Assembly: GCA_015178975.1 (NCBI GenBank)
Contig: WHVD01000040.1
Location: 434,001-498,000, forward strand
Reading direction: 5' to 3'
DNA: 64,000 bases
DNA from: Hysterangium stoloniferum
Lineage: Eukaryota; Basidiomycota; Agaricomycetes; Hysterangiales; Hysterangiaceae
In this document: piece after piece, positions 46,752 to 57,431 of the stretch
Layout of the letters: each line of letters starts with the position of its first letter
Numbering within the stretch: the first letter of the stretch is position 1
Position numbers and translations under genes: made by a program
Notes under the pieces: model-generated
What the model was told of the DNA's origin: nothing
The model's database searches: none
The model's input: only the letters and a program-made list of their open reading frames with translations

Positions 46752-47160
46752 GAGGATATCTGAAAACTATTAAGTATACCAAATTTTAATATACTCTAAA
46801 GGTCATTTAAACATCTGGGATGTGATTCAAACATAATTTAGTTTTTAAAACTTTCAAAAAGTTTTAAATTCTCTCATACATTACAAACTAAAGAATCTTT
46901 CCCGACATGAGTAGAAAATAAAAAAAATTAGTAGTTTGAAACACTAATACTTTTAATAAATAGATACCTTTAGATAATCCATTCCATGCATATGTATATC
47001 ATTGGCACCTCTAAATACATATGTATTACTTTGGAATGGATCTGTCAATCTGAACAGATTTCCATATCCAGAATATATAGGTGATTTCACTTAATAAAGA
47101 AGGCTATAGGATAAAAAATTTCCAATTATATATCACATATTTTACTAGGAAATAACTACA
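46752..47160 (+). repeat. Interspersed repeat H, copy 2
   Basis: Begins GGAGGATATCTGAAAAC and runs about 410 bp in parallel with 21138-21548. It adjoins the satellite after about 20 bp. It carries several ACATATGTAT-type near-palindromes. Confidence 0.75.
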
Positions 47161-47540
47161 GTTTAGCTTTTAAAAAACAAATTAACAACAAAAGTATTAG
47201 CAAGTATTTACATAACTTGGAAAACCATATACAATAGGTTCTATTAATTGACTCTGAATTGTTTAGGATATAATATGGAGAATTGTTTCTCATGGTTGGT
47301 GGTTAACAATATAATAGTCTCAGAGGATATGTACATCACTATTTAAAGATGGAGTTTTATAGAAATATGAATTTTACCAGTAAACATCTCATATTATAAT
47401 GATTATGGACAACCTCCCTAGAGGTAGAGATTTTTGTAAAGAAGAATTTTCTTCTCATATGTACAGTTTTATGTTGATGCCTCAAGAGGAACAAATTGGG
47501 GAAGAATGAAAATATCGCTGATCCCAGTGTCAAAACAACA
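47161..47540. other. Unassigned AT-rich sequence before Crinkler pseudogene
   Basis: Non-coding; no repeat end recognised. It may include the former promoter of the downstream gene. Confidence 0.25.
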
Positions 47541-47990
47541 ATGGTTCTTATTAACTGTCTCTTTGTCGGCGATGACCAGCCATTCCAGCACATTTTTCCT
47601 ATTCAAGTCTCACCATATGAAACCATTGTGCAGCTTTGGGGGGCAATCTTGAAGGAAAAGCCCAAGTGGCAATACAGAATCAACATTGATGAACTGACAT
47701 TATACACACCAAAGTAGATCATATTGACTCATTCAAAAGACATTTTTAATGCTATCTTCACCCAGTTGAAGCTAGATGTGCCAGAAGAGCGGGATTCTGT
47801 TCTCAATAAACTCAACCTGACCTTTACCGTTGATGAATCCGGATTGTCCCAACCAGCGAGGCACCAGCTGCATGTTCTTGTTGTGGTCCCAGCTGGGTCT
47901 ATGAAACTATTCGCAGAGAGGATTAGCCCCAGCAACTCATCCATTTCGGGACTTTCTGATATCCTAGCTAGGTCATCCATCTTGCGATGA
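47541..47990 (+). pseudogene. Crinkler (CRN)-type N-terminal domain protein, broken
   Basis: The frame from ATG 47541 reads MVLINCLFVGDDQPFQHIFP, then YETIVQLWGAILKEK, NIDELTLYTPK and, after an in-frame TAG at 47715, LDVPEERDSVLNKLNLTF and HQLHVLVVVP. This is the layout of the ubiquitin-like N-terminal domain of CRN/CR proteins (a hydrophobic start, LF.VGE/D-type strand, LK.AI.EK helix, L.L(W/Y) and a VxVP end). Such proteins are known from oomycetes and several fungi, where the domain is followed by variable, often NTPase/nuclease-like, C-termini. Here no C-terminal effector domain follows; the frame ends at 47990. The TAG makes it a pseudogene unless it is an assembly error. Confidence 0.68.
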
Positions 47991-48054
47991 TCAAACAATC
48001 CCAACCCTTTAATTATAGGAGAACTCATAGCCAAACAACTGCATGTGGAGGGGT

Positions 48055-48285
48055 CTGTGAAGTGTCTGTTTTCTTAGTTATACCCACTAGCGTACATATG
48101 TAAGACAATGGGATGTATGTGTCCACAAGAGTCTATGTACCCACAGGCATACATAGATCCTTGGACTAATGTGAATGCATGTAAATAAAGAATTACTTAG
48201 TCAAAATTAGTAGAAAAATGAGGAGGAAATATAGGAAATATAATATGATGAAACAGTTATATTCCCAGAGAGGGTCCCTTACACC
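48055..48285 (+). mobile_element. LTR fragment resembling family C end
   Basis: Phrases CCCACAAGAGTCTATGTAC, GAATGCA and GGAAATATA match family C (compare 9095-9200). It ends GTCCCTTACA. The starting part is missing or diverged. Confidence 0.45.
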
Positions 48286-48415
48286 ACCCCACCACAACTT
48301 TACTCAGTATCAACAATTCCAAGTATTTATCAGGGCATGTGATCTAACTCAGAGAAATTTATTTTTAAAGTGATTAAATTTTATTAATTATTTATAATTC
48401 TATACTTTTATATAC
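48286..48415. repeat. 130-bp AT-rich repeat, copy 2
   Basis: Matches 32799-32926 (CACAACTTTACTCAGTATC..., GGGCATGTGATCTAACTC). Non-coding. Confidence 0.6.
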
Positions 48416-48448
48416 TTTTTGAAATCATTGAACCAAAGACATATGTAG

Positions 48449-48870
48449 GAGGATAGTCACAATTTATTGAATATTTAAAATTTTATGGAAAGATCGTCAT
48501 ATTTTTAAGTGAGACTATTTCCTCTGGCTATGACTACATGTTTTAGGGATTTATATTTCATTACCCCAAAATTTCATCTTTTAGACTTGTATGCTCTTTT
48601 AAAATATGCACAAATGTCATTGTTATACAAGATTATCTGGGTTGTTACCTAATTTTTGGGATAAAATGCATTCTCTAATATCTCTGTGACTTTTAAAATA
48701 TGCACAAATGTCATAGTTAAACAAGATTATTTGGGTTATGACTTAATCTTTGGGATGGGATACATTCTCTAGTATCTCTATGACTTTTAAAAATAACCAC
48801 AAACATCATGTTTAAACAAGATTATTTGGGTTATGATGTAATCTTTGGGATAAGATGCATTCTCTTGTAT
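48449..48870 (+). repeat. Repeat I, copy 1, with about 95-bp inner tandem units
   Basis: Begins GGAGGATAGTCACAATTTATT. It contains three imperfect units built on TATCTCTATGACTTTTAAAA...ACAAGATTATTTGGGTTATG. It ends where the RT fragment of the chromovirus begins. Confidence 0.65.
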
Positions 48871-49057
48871 ACATGAAGCAAAAAGCTGACCGGCTTGCAC
48901 CACATAGGCCCTACAACTTAAAAATCGATATTGAGCCCTGTTCAAACCCTCCATTAGGACCTATTTACCTGATATCCCAACGAGAACTTTCATTTATTCG
49001 GGAGTTCCTGGATGAACATCTGTCGATAGGTTTTATTTGTCCCTTAAAGTCTCCATA

Positions 49058-49662
49058 GGAGGAAAGTCACAATTCATTGAATACACAAAATTTTATGAAA
49101 AACTTCTCATATTTTTAAGTGAGACTATTTCTCCTGGCTATGACTACATGTTTTAGGGATTTATATTTCATTAACCCAAAACTTCATCTTTAAGACTTGT
49201 ACACTCCCTTAAAATATGTCATGGTTATACAAGATTATCTGGATTGTTACCTAATCTTTGGGATAAATTACATTCTCTAGTATCTCCATGACTTTTAAAA
49301 TGTCCACAAACATTATAGTTAACCAAAATTACTTGGGTTATGACTTAATCTTTGGGATGAAATGCATTCTCTTGTATATTATGCAAACTTTCAAATGTAG
49401 TTCATATAATTTAAATTTATTTGGTTAAGAAAGTTAACCAGAACTATCTGGCCAACCAATCCATGTTGTGGAATTTATCCCCAAAAGGATAATCTATATA
49501 TGTTTGTTTGACTAACTTTTGTCAGATACAAGATAAATATTAATATTTCCTTATTCTCCAGAATATTATCTGATAGGCTGAATTTGATTAAATATTAATT
49601 TTACAACAAACAATATAAATATATATACTTTAGTGGATAAATAACTTTTAAAGTTTTGGGTT
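49058..49662 (+). repeat. Repeat I, copy 2, inserted in RT
   Basis: Begins GGAGGAAAGTCACAATTCATT, ends GGGTTATCCTCC, and separates KSP from YGAP of the RT. The flanking ATA is compatible with a short duplication. Ends GGAGGA.../...TCCTCC form a short inverted repeat. Non-coding, about 605 bp; probably a MITE-like element. Confidence 0.6.
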
Positions 49663-52175
49663 ATCCTCCATATGGAGCACCCATCCTTTTTGTCAGAAAG
49701 AAGGATGGTTCCCTTTGACTCTGTGTGAATTTCAGAGGATTAAATTCCATCACATGGAAAGATAAGTACCCACTTCCACTCGTTACTGACTTACTCAATG
49801 CCCCATGGAAAGCTCAGATTTACACCAAAATAGACCTTAAACATGCCTATCATTTGGTCCAAATTGCCAAGAGCGATGAATGGAAAACTGCTTTTTGGAC
49901 TTGCTATGGATCCTTTGAATGGTTGGTTACACCGTTCAGCCTTACCAATGCCCCTTCCGCTTTTCAACATTTTGTTAACAATATATTTTCTGACATGCTT
50001 GATGTATGTGTTATAGTCTATTTGGACGACATTTTGGTATTTTCTGAGGATCCTGCTCTTCATGATGAACAAGTCCATGAAGTTTTCCGAAGACTCCGAA
50101 AAAATGGTCTTTTCACCAATGGTAAAAAATGCTACTTTGACATGGATTCTATTGAATACTTAGGTTTCATTATTGGACCTGAGGGTCTCCATATGGATGA
50201 AACTAAGGTTCAAGTTGTCCGTGATTGGCCCAAACCATGGAAAGTCAAAGACATTCAGTCATTTTTAGGTTTCACAAACTTTTACCATCGTTTCATTTGG
50301 AATTACTCAGATATTACAATCCCACTTACTCATCTTACCCATAAATCTCAACAATGGGTCTTTGATGACAAATGCCACTCTGCTTTTCAGACTTTAAAAA
50401 ATTCTTTCACTTCCACCCCGATACTTTCTCATTGGAAACCTGACATTCCAATTATTGTGGAAACCAATGCTTCCTATTATGCAATTGCCACAATTCTTTC
50501 CATTCAAGATTCTGACGGTGAAATTCATCTGGTTGCATTCCTTTCTCGGACACTTTCAGTGTCTGAACTCAACTATGATGTTCATGATAAGGAACTTTTG
50601 GCACTTTTTGAAGCTTTCAAACATTGGGGTCATTACCTCAAAGGTTCTGCAGCTCCCGTTGACATTGTTACTGATCACAAAAATCTCGAATATTTTTCTA
50701 CCACTAAACTTTTGACTGACCAGCAAGCCCGCTGGTCCGAATTCCTTTCCACTTTCAACATGATTATCCATTTCTGACCCGGACACCTTGGTGGAAAATG
50801 AGATGCCATGACTCGACAATGGGACATCTATCCTAAAGAGGGGGAAAGTAACTATGCCGTTGTTAATCCACATAACTTGAAACTGGTTTTTACAACACAG
50901 CAACTTTCCACATCTATTTGAGCGACTTCCCTCTACTATCCAATTATGCATAGCATTATGGTTATGGACATTGAGCAATTACATCAAGATATCCTTTCCG
51001 CACTCACTTCTGACCTGGCTCTCAAGCCACACCTAGAAGTTCCCGATAATCCCGACCAACCCCCATTGTCACAAGACTCTCAAGGTTTTATTGATGTATC
51101 TAGGTTCCAGATTCCAATAGTCTCCGACTCTGTGTACTTCAGTACAAACATGATCATCCAATCTCTGGACATTACAGCATTAACAATACTCTTGGTCTAA
51201 TCCGTAGAGAATATACTTGGCCCAACCTCCGAGATTTCATAACCCAGTTCTGTAAGTCATGCACCACCTGCTTACACTCTAAAACCCAGAGGCATAAGCC
51301 ATATGGCCTTCTCAAGCAACTTCTGATACCGGAAAAACCCTGGAACTCAATTTCCATGGATTTTATTGAACAACTTCCGACTTCCAAAGGCTTTACATCC
51401 ATTCTAGTTGTTGTGGATCGATTCTTGAAACAAGGCATTTTTATACCCACTCACAATACAATCACATCCTTACAATTAGCAGAACTTTTCATTATTCATG
51501 TATTTTCCAAACATGGTGTTCCGTCTCATGTAACTTCCAGTCGAGGTTCCAAGTTTATCTCCCATTTCTTCCAGGCCCTTGGAAAAGCCCTCGATATGAA
51601 ACTACACTTCACCTTGGGATATCACCCGGAAGGTAATGGACAAACGGAACGTGTTAATCAAACATTGGAACAATATCTCTGCATCTATTGCAACTATCAG
51701 CAGGACAACTGGAAATCTCTTCTTCCAATTGTGGAATTCGCCTACAATAACCCTCTGAACGAGCATCTCTTCCTTTTTCACCAACAAAGGCTATAATCTG
51801 AATCTCACAGTACATTCTGAATGAGATTTGGCTTCTATCCATGCTCAAGAATTTATTACTGACCTCGACGAGTTACATCAAGAACTTCAGAAAGCTATTT
51901 CTTCCAACCAGGAATATTATCAACGTTCCGCAGACAGAAACAGGATCCCACCTCCTAATTTTAAAATTGGTGATCAGGTTTTGTAAAAGCTCAATTCTTC
52001 CATACCACCTGACCTTCTAAAAAACTTGCTGAGAAATTCTTAGGCCCTTTTGAAATTATAGCACAAGCCGGTTCACTTTCATGGACTCTCTGACTTCCTG
52101 ATAGTATGTGAGCAGTCCACCCCGTTTTCCATGTTTCCATGTTAGAACCTTGTGTTCCTAACAATATCCTGGAAC

Positions 52176-53000
52176 TGTTACAACCAGAATTCCCGACGGA
52201 CTCCGGGCACTAACTTATACACACCCACACCCTATATGCACTAATTGTCAGTTTACTGGAATTCCCGCCAGACTCCGTATGTCAGACTTGTCTACGTTTG
52301 ACTTCATTACATTGTGTATCAGTCACCGGAATACCCACCGGACTCTGTCCCTGTCTATATCTGACCTCGTCCCACGCATCAGTCACCAGACCCCACTCGG
52401 AAAACCAATCATCCCTCTAACAGAGCCCTGTTCCCGTTTTAGTCAAATGACCTGTCACGATTTGGACTCCGCTCCCACTCCATTTCCCATTATGGTTTAT
52501 GATTTGTCACGATTTGGACTCTGCTCCGTTCTGTCCCATTCCTAACACCAAATTTGGTGTTTACTGTTCTTGTTTTCATGTTTTGCTAGTTTCGTTTCAT
52601 CATTACTGGATTTGGTATGTCATTAATTCCACAGTCTATATAGTCTGGCAGACGTTGTACATACAATCCAGTCAGAAAATCGGCTTAGATTCCCCCCAGT
52701 AATCTAATACATTTTCCACTCTAAACTCCTACTTGAATTACACTGCTCACACTAGTCGGAGCCCACGGGCTCCAACGCATCTATCTTTCTTATTTATCTC
52801 AACTCCCAACCTCTCAACCCATGACCTCCAACCCACAACCCCTCGACCCACGAACCCTGCCTGGACTCCCCAGGATTCCCATCTGCTTGTCTGAAATTGG
52901 ACAACACGATCTCATGAGGGTGCAGCCTATAAGCTGAAGCCAAGTCCTACCAGATATCCCACGGGTTTCTCTGGAAACCTGCCATGTACGTACCCTAACA
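52176..53000 (+). mobile_element. Solo LTR, family A (TSD GGAAC)
   Basis: TGTTACAACCAG...GTACCCTAACA, 825 bp, with GGAAC at 52171-52175 and 53001-53005. TATA-like TCTATATAGTC near 52636; shared motif near 52930. It interrupts pol between integrase and chromodomain. Confidence 0.95.
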
Positions 53001-53360
53001 GGAACATACTCAACCTCTGCCCCCTCTGGTCATCATTGACAGAGAACCCAAATTTGAAGTTTCTGAGATCTTGGATTCAAAAATCGACAATTGCCGATGT
53101 ACTTGTAAATTGCTCTATTTAGTCAAATGGGCAGGATATGAAGGTACCGACAAGGAAACTTCATGGATATTGGCCATGGAACTTGGACACGCTATGGAAA
53201 TTGTTACCGACTTCCACACAGCTTATCTGAGCAAACCCGGACCTTTATCATCACTCTGGCCTTTTTCCATTTTCTTTCTGTTCAGTTTCCGATACTTCCA
53301 ATACTTCCAATATCACACTTGTTTTGAAATCATACAAGTCAAAAATATATATATTTGCAA

Positions 53361-54487
53361 CTACTTCAAAGTCTCTGACACCCCAAATCCTCCTTCCACT
53401 TCAACTCCTGTATCATCCACAATCTCTGCACTTTCCATCATATCCTGCACTTCATCATCCTCACTTTCTGGCCCCTTTCCTGACTCCCACCTTTTCTCAA
53501 CACATTCTGCCAATGGATCATTTGGCTGTTCCCTTGCCTTATCGGAAAACCTCTCAGAAACTGCAATAACACTGATGCTAACCATTACCTTCTCCAGAAA
53601 TTCGTTTTGCCTCCAGAAATTCTGGGTCAATGAATGGAAACCTTTTTCCTGGATATTGCTATGGTGCTCCAGTGCATCCTGCATTTTCATAAGTTCCATC
53701 CCAAAAAAAACTAACGCATCTACGGTGTCCTTGAGGAGCTCAATGCCCATACTCTCCGTATTTGGCACTTCAGTTTCCACATTCTTGGCCATTCCCAAAT
53801 TTTCCACATCGTCAGTTTTCTGAGCCTTCTCACCTTTCGGAACCCTCTTCATGGCGAGAGTGCATGGAAGTTTGAGAACTGTGCAGGGATAGCAAGTGTT
53901 GCCCCATTTTACCTTCTGTTTCCAACACGTCATGTTCTGAATTGAACATGGACTGTCATGGACGACTTCCATCCATTCCATTTGACCTTTTGTTTCTGTT
54001 TCAGACATTAATCAACTTCCGACGTTTTATACAAAGTCACTTACTTTTGGACTCAAAGGCCCAGCCTCTCCCTCTACCTCTACCTCCACAGCTTTTTGCT
54101 GTATCCAATAGTTATCAGATGAAAATACAGAAACTTATATTTTAAACTTACCTTTCCCTCCCTTATCTCCTCCTTTCTCTTTTCCACTGCCTCAGACTCC
54201 TGCTGTTTTCTTTCCACCTCTTCCTTCTTCCTCTGAACCTCCGCCGTCTTCCATATCCACGCCTCCTTTTCCACCTTCACCCACTCCAACTCCCGCTTTT
54301 CCACCTCTTCAGCCTCCTTCAACTCCCGCATCAACATCTTTTCCTCCTCCTCTTGTCGTTTCTTCATCTCCTCCATCCTCTGTCATTTTCGTTGAAGTTC
54401 TTTGACCTTCGACATTTTTTGAAGTACAGTAATTTCAGCGTCTGAATCTTCTGGGGTAGTGGTGAACAATGGCCAATGAATCAACAT
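53361..54487 (-). CDS. Antisense spliced gene of chromovirus, cysteine-cluster/coiled-coil protein
   Basis: Lies between pol and the 3' LTR on the opposite strand. A possible ATG at 54487 leads through TTTPEDSDAEITVLQKMSK, one TGA where Arg is expected, and then a long charged coiled coil (54376-54152, EEMKKRQEEEEKML...EKRKEEIREGK). An intron with GTAAGT...TACAG follows, a short exon (VEVEVEGEAGPLSP), a second GTAAGT...AAAAG intron, and an exon of about 610 nt to the stop at 53361. This last exon has cysteines spaced C-X6-C-X10-C-X2-C-X6-C (PCSIQNMTC...CYPCTVLKLPC); the first Cys of a Zn(II)2Cys6 set would be Asp. It also contains FLEKVMVSISVIAVSERF and an acidic tail ending GFGVSETLK. The tail is nearly identical to 26362-26726. 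Possible roles are nucleic-acid binding or regulation, not shown by sequence. It converges on pol; the pol-strand frame also stays open across part of it. Confidence 0.68.
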
Positions 54488-54660
54488 GCAAGTTGTGGAT
54501 AAAGAAACAAAATCATTAATTCAAATATTTGGAGGTTTTTATACTCAGACTAGCAGCCAAAACTCTCACCTCCAGAATTGCGTAAATTTCACGACACATA
54601 ACAATCCGCCATCACTTCAATCACTCAGTACCTAATCACCTCTATGGGACTTCAGCCTAA

Positions 54661-54671
54661 CAGGGGGGTAC
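54661..54671 (+). other. Polypurine tract of family E chromovirus
   Basis: CAGGGGGGTAC directly precedes the LTR start TGTTATG, marking a plus-oriented element with its 3' LTR here. Confidence 0.7.
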
Positions 54672-55229
54672 TGTTATGCCCCGTTCCCAGATGTTTCAAT
54701 ATCCGACTCCCAACTTCTGACTTCCAACCTCTGACTACAGAACATCATAGTTACTGTATCTTCCGCATTCTTCCCTTGTTCCGCATTTGGTAATTTGTCT
54801 GTTGACAAGTATTCACTCATTTGTTTATTATATTACCGTTTCGGAAAATTGTCTCCCCAATTTGTCTTGTTGTATTCCCATTTCAGAATACTTCCATTTT
54901 CATCTTATTGTGGTCTTGGTTTGTAGTACAATAACGAGAAGACTTATATTAGTTTCCACAAATTTGTACTTTACTTTAGATCTGATATCGACTTAGTTTC
55001 TTATTCCCTCTTCCATCTTTCTGTATGCTTGATATTCGGAACTCTTCAGAACTCTGAATATCCGGATCTTCCATCATAAGTCTCACCTTTGAAATTAAGG
55101 ATTTTTGAGTGTTTGTGTAGAGGCGCAGCACATAAGCTGAAGCCAACATCCTGACCCTATCCAATAGTTCCCAACTTCCTGGTGACTTTCTGATAGTTCC
55201 AGAATAAGTTCCCAACATGGCACTTAACA
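54672..55229 (+). mobile_element. 3' LTR of chromovirus, family E
   Basis: TGTTATGCCCCG...GGCACTTAACA, 558 bp, similar along its length to the solo LTR at 36548-37137. It contains GTAGTACAATAACGAG and AAGCTGAAGCCAA (about 55136). It ends inside a Tc1 transposase gene. The matching 5' LTR is not seen. Confidence 0.88.
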
Positions 55230-56180
55230 CTAGCAAAGCCAACTCCCTCCCAAGTTATACAGCCCCACATCATGAGAGAACCTCCTCCAAACCTCAGAGT
55301 TCCCTCTACCAGCCTATCATTAAGGCCTTCACCTACCCTTTTCTATGCCCATTTACATCCATCTCACCCTAGGCGATTGATTTTGGTTTCATCAGACCAT
55401 ATGACCTTCTTCCAGTCCTCCATAGTCCAATCCTTGTGAGCATAAGCAAAGTCCAAGTGAGCTTTGCAATGCCTGGCAGAAAGAAGGGGTGTTTTGACTT
55501 GACCACAGCCTTCATACCAGCTTTCTTCAAGTGGAGACAGACCATATTGGCAGAGAGGGGTTGGTTGATAATGTTGGTGAGGGCTTTGGTCATTTGGACA
55601 GCATTTTCAGCTTTGCCAGAGGTGGTGAGATGTTAAGCATGTTGATATTGGTAGGGGAAAGCTTTGAGGGATGACCCCCAACAGCTTTGGAAGGAGAGAA
55701 TGTTGTTTGGAGTGAAGTTTGGATATGGCAGATGGGCTAACACCAGTTCTCTTGGCAATGGCTTCACCAGAGTGGCCAGAATCAAGCAAGGAGAGGATGG
55801 TGTTTTGTTGAGTAAGAGAGAGGGATCTGACCATGATGGTGGTTAGGAATCAAGAAATGTGAGCACTTTTTAAACTCAGACATACTATTTACATGTATAT
55901 ATTTGTTTGTAACAACAAATAATGGCCATTATTCTATTATTTGACTGAGATCCTAGTCATCAGTTCAAAAGTGAAAAAACCCTTTCCATGGTATTGCTGT
56001 TTTAAATTGATCATATCTCCACACCCTGTGGTCCAAATCATGTGACCCAGGGAGCAATCTACTAGCCAAGGGTATGTACTATGTATGACTCCACCAAAGC
56101 TAAGCAGAATTCTCATGCTGTAAGGCAGTGTGCTTCACACACCACATTTGGGGTTATTATGGAAAGGGTTTTTGGAGTCA
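55230..56180 (-). pseudogene. Tc1/mariner copy 2, transposase N-terminal half
   Basis: Read on the minus strand from ATG 55834: SLSLTQQNTILSLLDSGHSG and KRTGVSPSAISKLHSK (helix-turn-helix). After frameshifts it reaches HKDWTMEDWKKVIWSDETKI with the first catalytic Asp (about 55440-55385), and stops at the chromovirus LTR. The 3' half with the second Asp and Glu is missing. A terminal repeat (CAGTGACTCCAAAAACCC, minus sense) ends at 56180 beside TA. It differs from the copy at 41118 in sequence and TIR. Confidence 0.8.
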
Positions 56181-56182
56181 CT

Positions 56183-56522
56183 GTATATTCTGGGTATGTT
56201 GAATCAAGTAGAAATCTGTTCAGATTGACACATCCATTCTGAAGTAATACATATGTATTTAGAGGTGCCAATTATATACATATGCATGGAATGGACTATC
56301 TAAAGGTATCTATTTTTTAAAAGTATTAGTGTTTCAAACTACTAATTTTTTTAATTGTCTACTTGTGTCTGGAAAGATTCTTTAGTTTGTAATGTATGAG
56401 AGAGTTTAAAACTTTCAAAAAGTTTTAAAAACCAAATTATGTTTGAATCACATCCCAGATGTTTAAATGACCTTTAGAGTATATTAGAATTTGGTATACT
56501 TAATAGTTTTCAGATATCCTCC
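56183..56522 (-). repeat. Interspersed repeat H, copy 3
   Basis: Reverse complement of the repeat at 46752, starting at the GGAGGATATCTGAAAAC end (56522) and lacking about the last 80 bp. It adjoins the TA at the end of the Tc1 copy. Confidence 0.72.
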
Positions 56523-56631
56523 TATGTTTGATACACCAACACTTTGTTTATATCTGTTGATGCTCTCAAGTTATTCATCAAACAATCAAAAAGTGTAAAA
56601 CATTGGGACAATTTTGTGAGTTACTGTAGAT
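56523..56631 (-). mobile_element. Tc1/mariner-like terminal fragment
   Basis: Minus sense CAGTAACTCACAAAATTGTC next to TA at about 56630 has the look of a Tc1/mariner inverted end. The other end and transposase are absent. Confidence 0.45.
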
Positions 56632-57227
56632 TCTGGAGTTCCCATGGGAGTTCCAGGAATCGAGTGTGCAGACAGACAAGAGGAGTCGAGACTGGATCAG
56701 GATGAATTTAGGGTGTACCTAGTTTGAGATTAAAACTAGAGAGTAAGTACATGAGTATGGAAGACTTATATAGACTTTGAAATGTAATAATACCAAATCT
56801 GGTAATGATGAGGGGCAGAACAATTAAACATGAAATGAAACAAGTAAATACTAAACTGGGAATTCAGGACGGGACAGAATGGAAGCAGAGAACAAACTAG
56901 ACAGGTCATTAGACCATAATGGAAGTGGGGCTCTGTTAGAGGGGTTCTCAAGAGTCCGGCTGGGGGTCCAGTGACTGGTCCATGAGATACAGAGTATTGG
57001 GTGTAAGCAGGTTGGCATATGGGTTCCGGCAGGTACTCCAGTTGTAACTGTACCTTGATGAGTATGATATAGAGAGTCAGGTGCAGATAAGGTGGAGTCA
57101 AAGATTAAAGAAGCATGTATAACAAAATGTGGGGGGTCTGGTCAGAGTCCAGTCTGGGAGATGACCAAGAACATGAAAAGAAGTCAAATATCAAAGGGCG
57201 GAGTCTGATGGATTCTGGGTCATAACA
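56632..57227 (-). mobile_element. LTR family G fragment
   Basis: Matches 26980-27494 (TTCTGGAGTTCCCAT, TATATAGAC near 56768, ACAAACTAGACAGGTCATTA) and continues to the GGGTCATAACA terminus at 57227. Its 3' portion with the shared motif is missing. Confidence 0.65.
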
Positions 57228-57431
57228 GAAGGTGTCTAGTTAGGGGGCAGACTGACAGAATGGGATGTGAGTCAAAGGGTACTTGAGGGATGAGGGTCAG
57301 GTTCCAGTGGATTCCAGATCTTGATACTGGTGTGAAAGGTGGTTCAGAACCTAATATAATATCTGGAGGATACTCCATGGAGTTCCCAGGAATGGGTCTT
57401 CACAAGTTCAAACATTGATTTAGAACCTTTC
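57228..57431. other. Unassigned spacer
   Basis: Non-coding. Phrases such as GAGTTCCCAGGAATGG suggest further decayed LTR G material. Confidence 0.25.

Larger units (their letters stand above)
48871..53250 (+). pseudogene. Ty3/gypsy chromovirus pol, family E copy 2 (best preserved)
   Basis: 48876-49057 gives the RT approach (QKADRLAPHRPYNLKI; FIREFLDEHLSIGF). After repeat I, 49666-50776 is almost continuously open through RT and RNase H. It has KDKYPLPLVTDLLNAP, an intact YLDD at about 50022-50033, LGFIIGPEGLHMDETKV, then ETNASYYAIATILS (RNase H Asp changed to Asn) and ELNYDVHDKELLALFEAFKH. The linker MDIEQLHQDILSAL (50966) and integrase follow, with CKSCTTC (51257), MDFIEQLPTSKGFTSILV (51356) and YHPEGNGQTERVNQTLEQYL. 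The second catalytic Asp reads Ser in TSSRGSKF (about 51532). After LTR A comes a complete chromodomain (VKWAGYEGTDKETSWIL, 53122-53172). Only a few stops and frameshifts are present, but protease, gag and 5' LTR are missing. Polyprotein of a chromodomain-targeted element. Confidence 0.9.

Noticed and set aside
45386-46763. Long open frames of about 420-440 codons on both strands
   Set aside because: They are produced by a stop-free 16-bp tandem unit read in rotating frame; all six frames give the same kind of repeat, so there is no sign of a protein.
53224-53823. Extension of the pol frame past the chromodomain as a real protein tail
   Set aside because: The sister copy at 26.2 kb has a stop right after the chromodomain, and the opposite strand carries the conserved frame; the open plus-strand tail is most likely a shadow of it.
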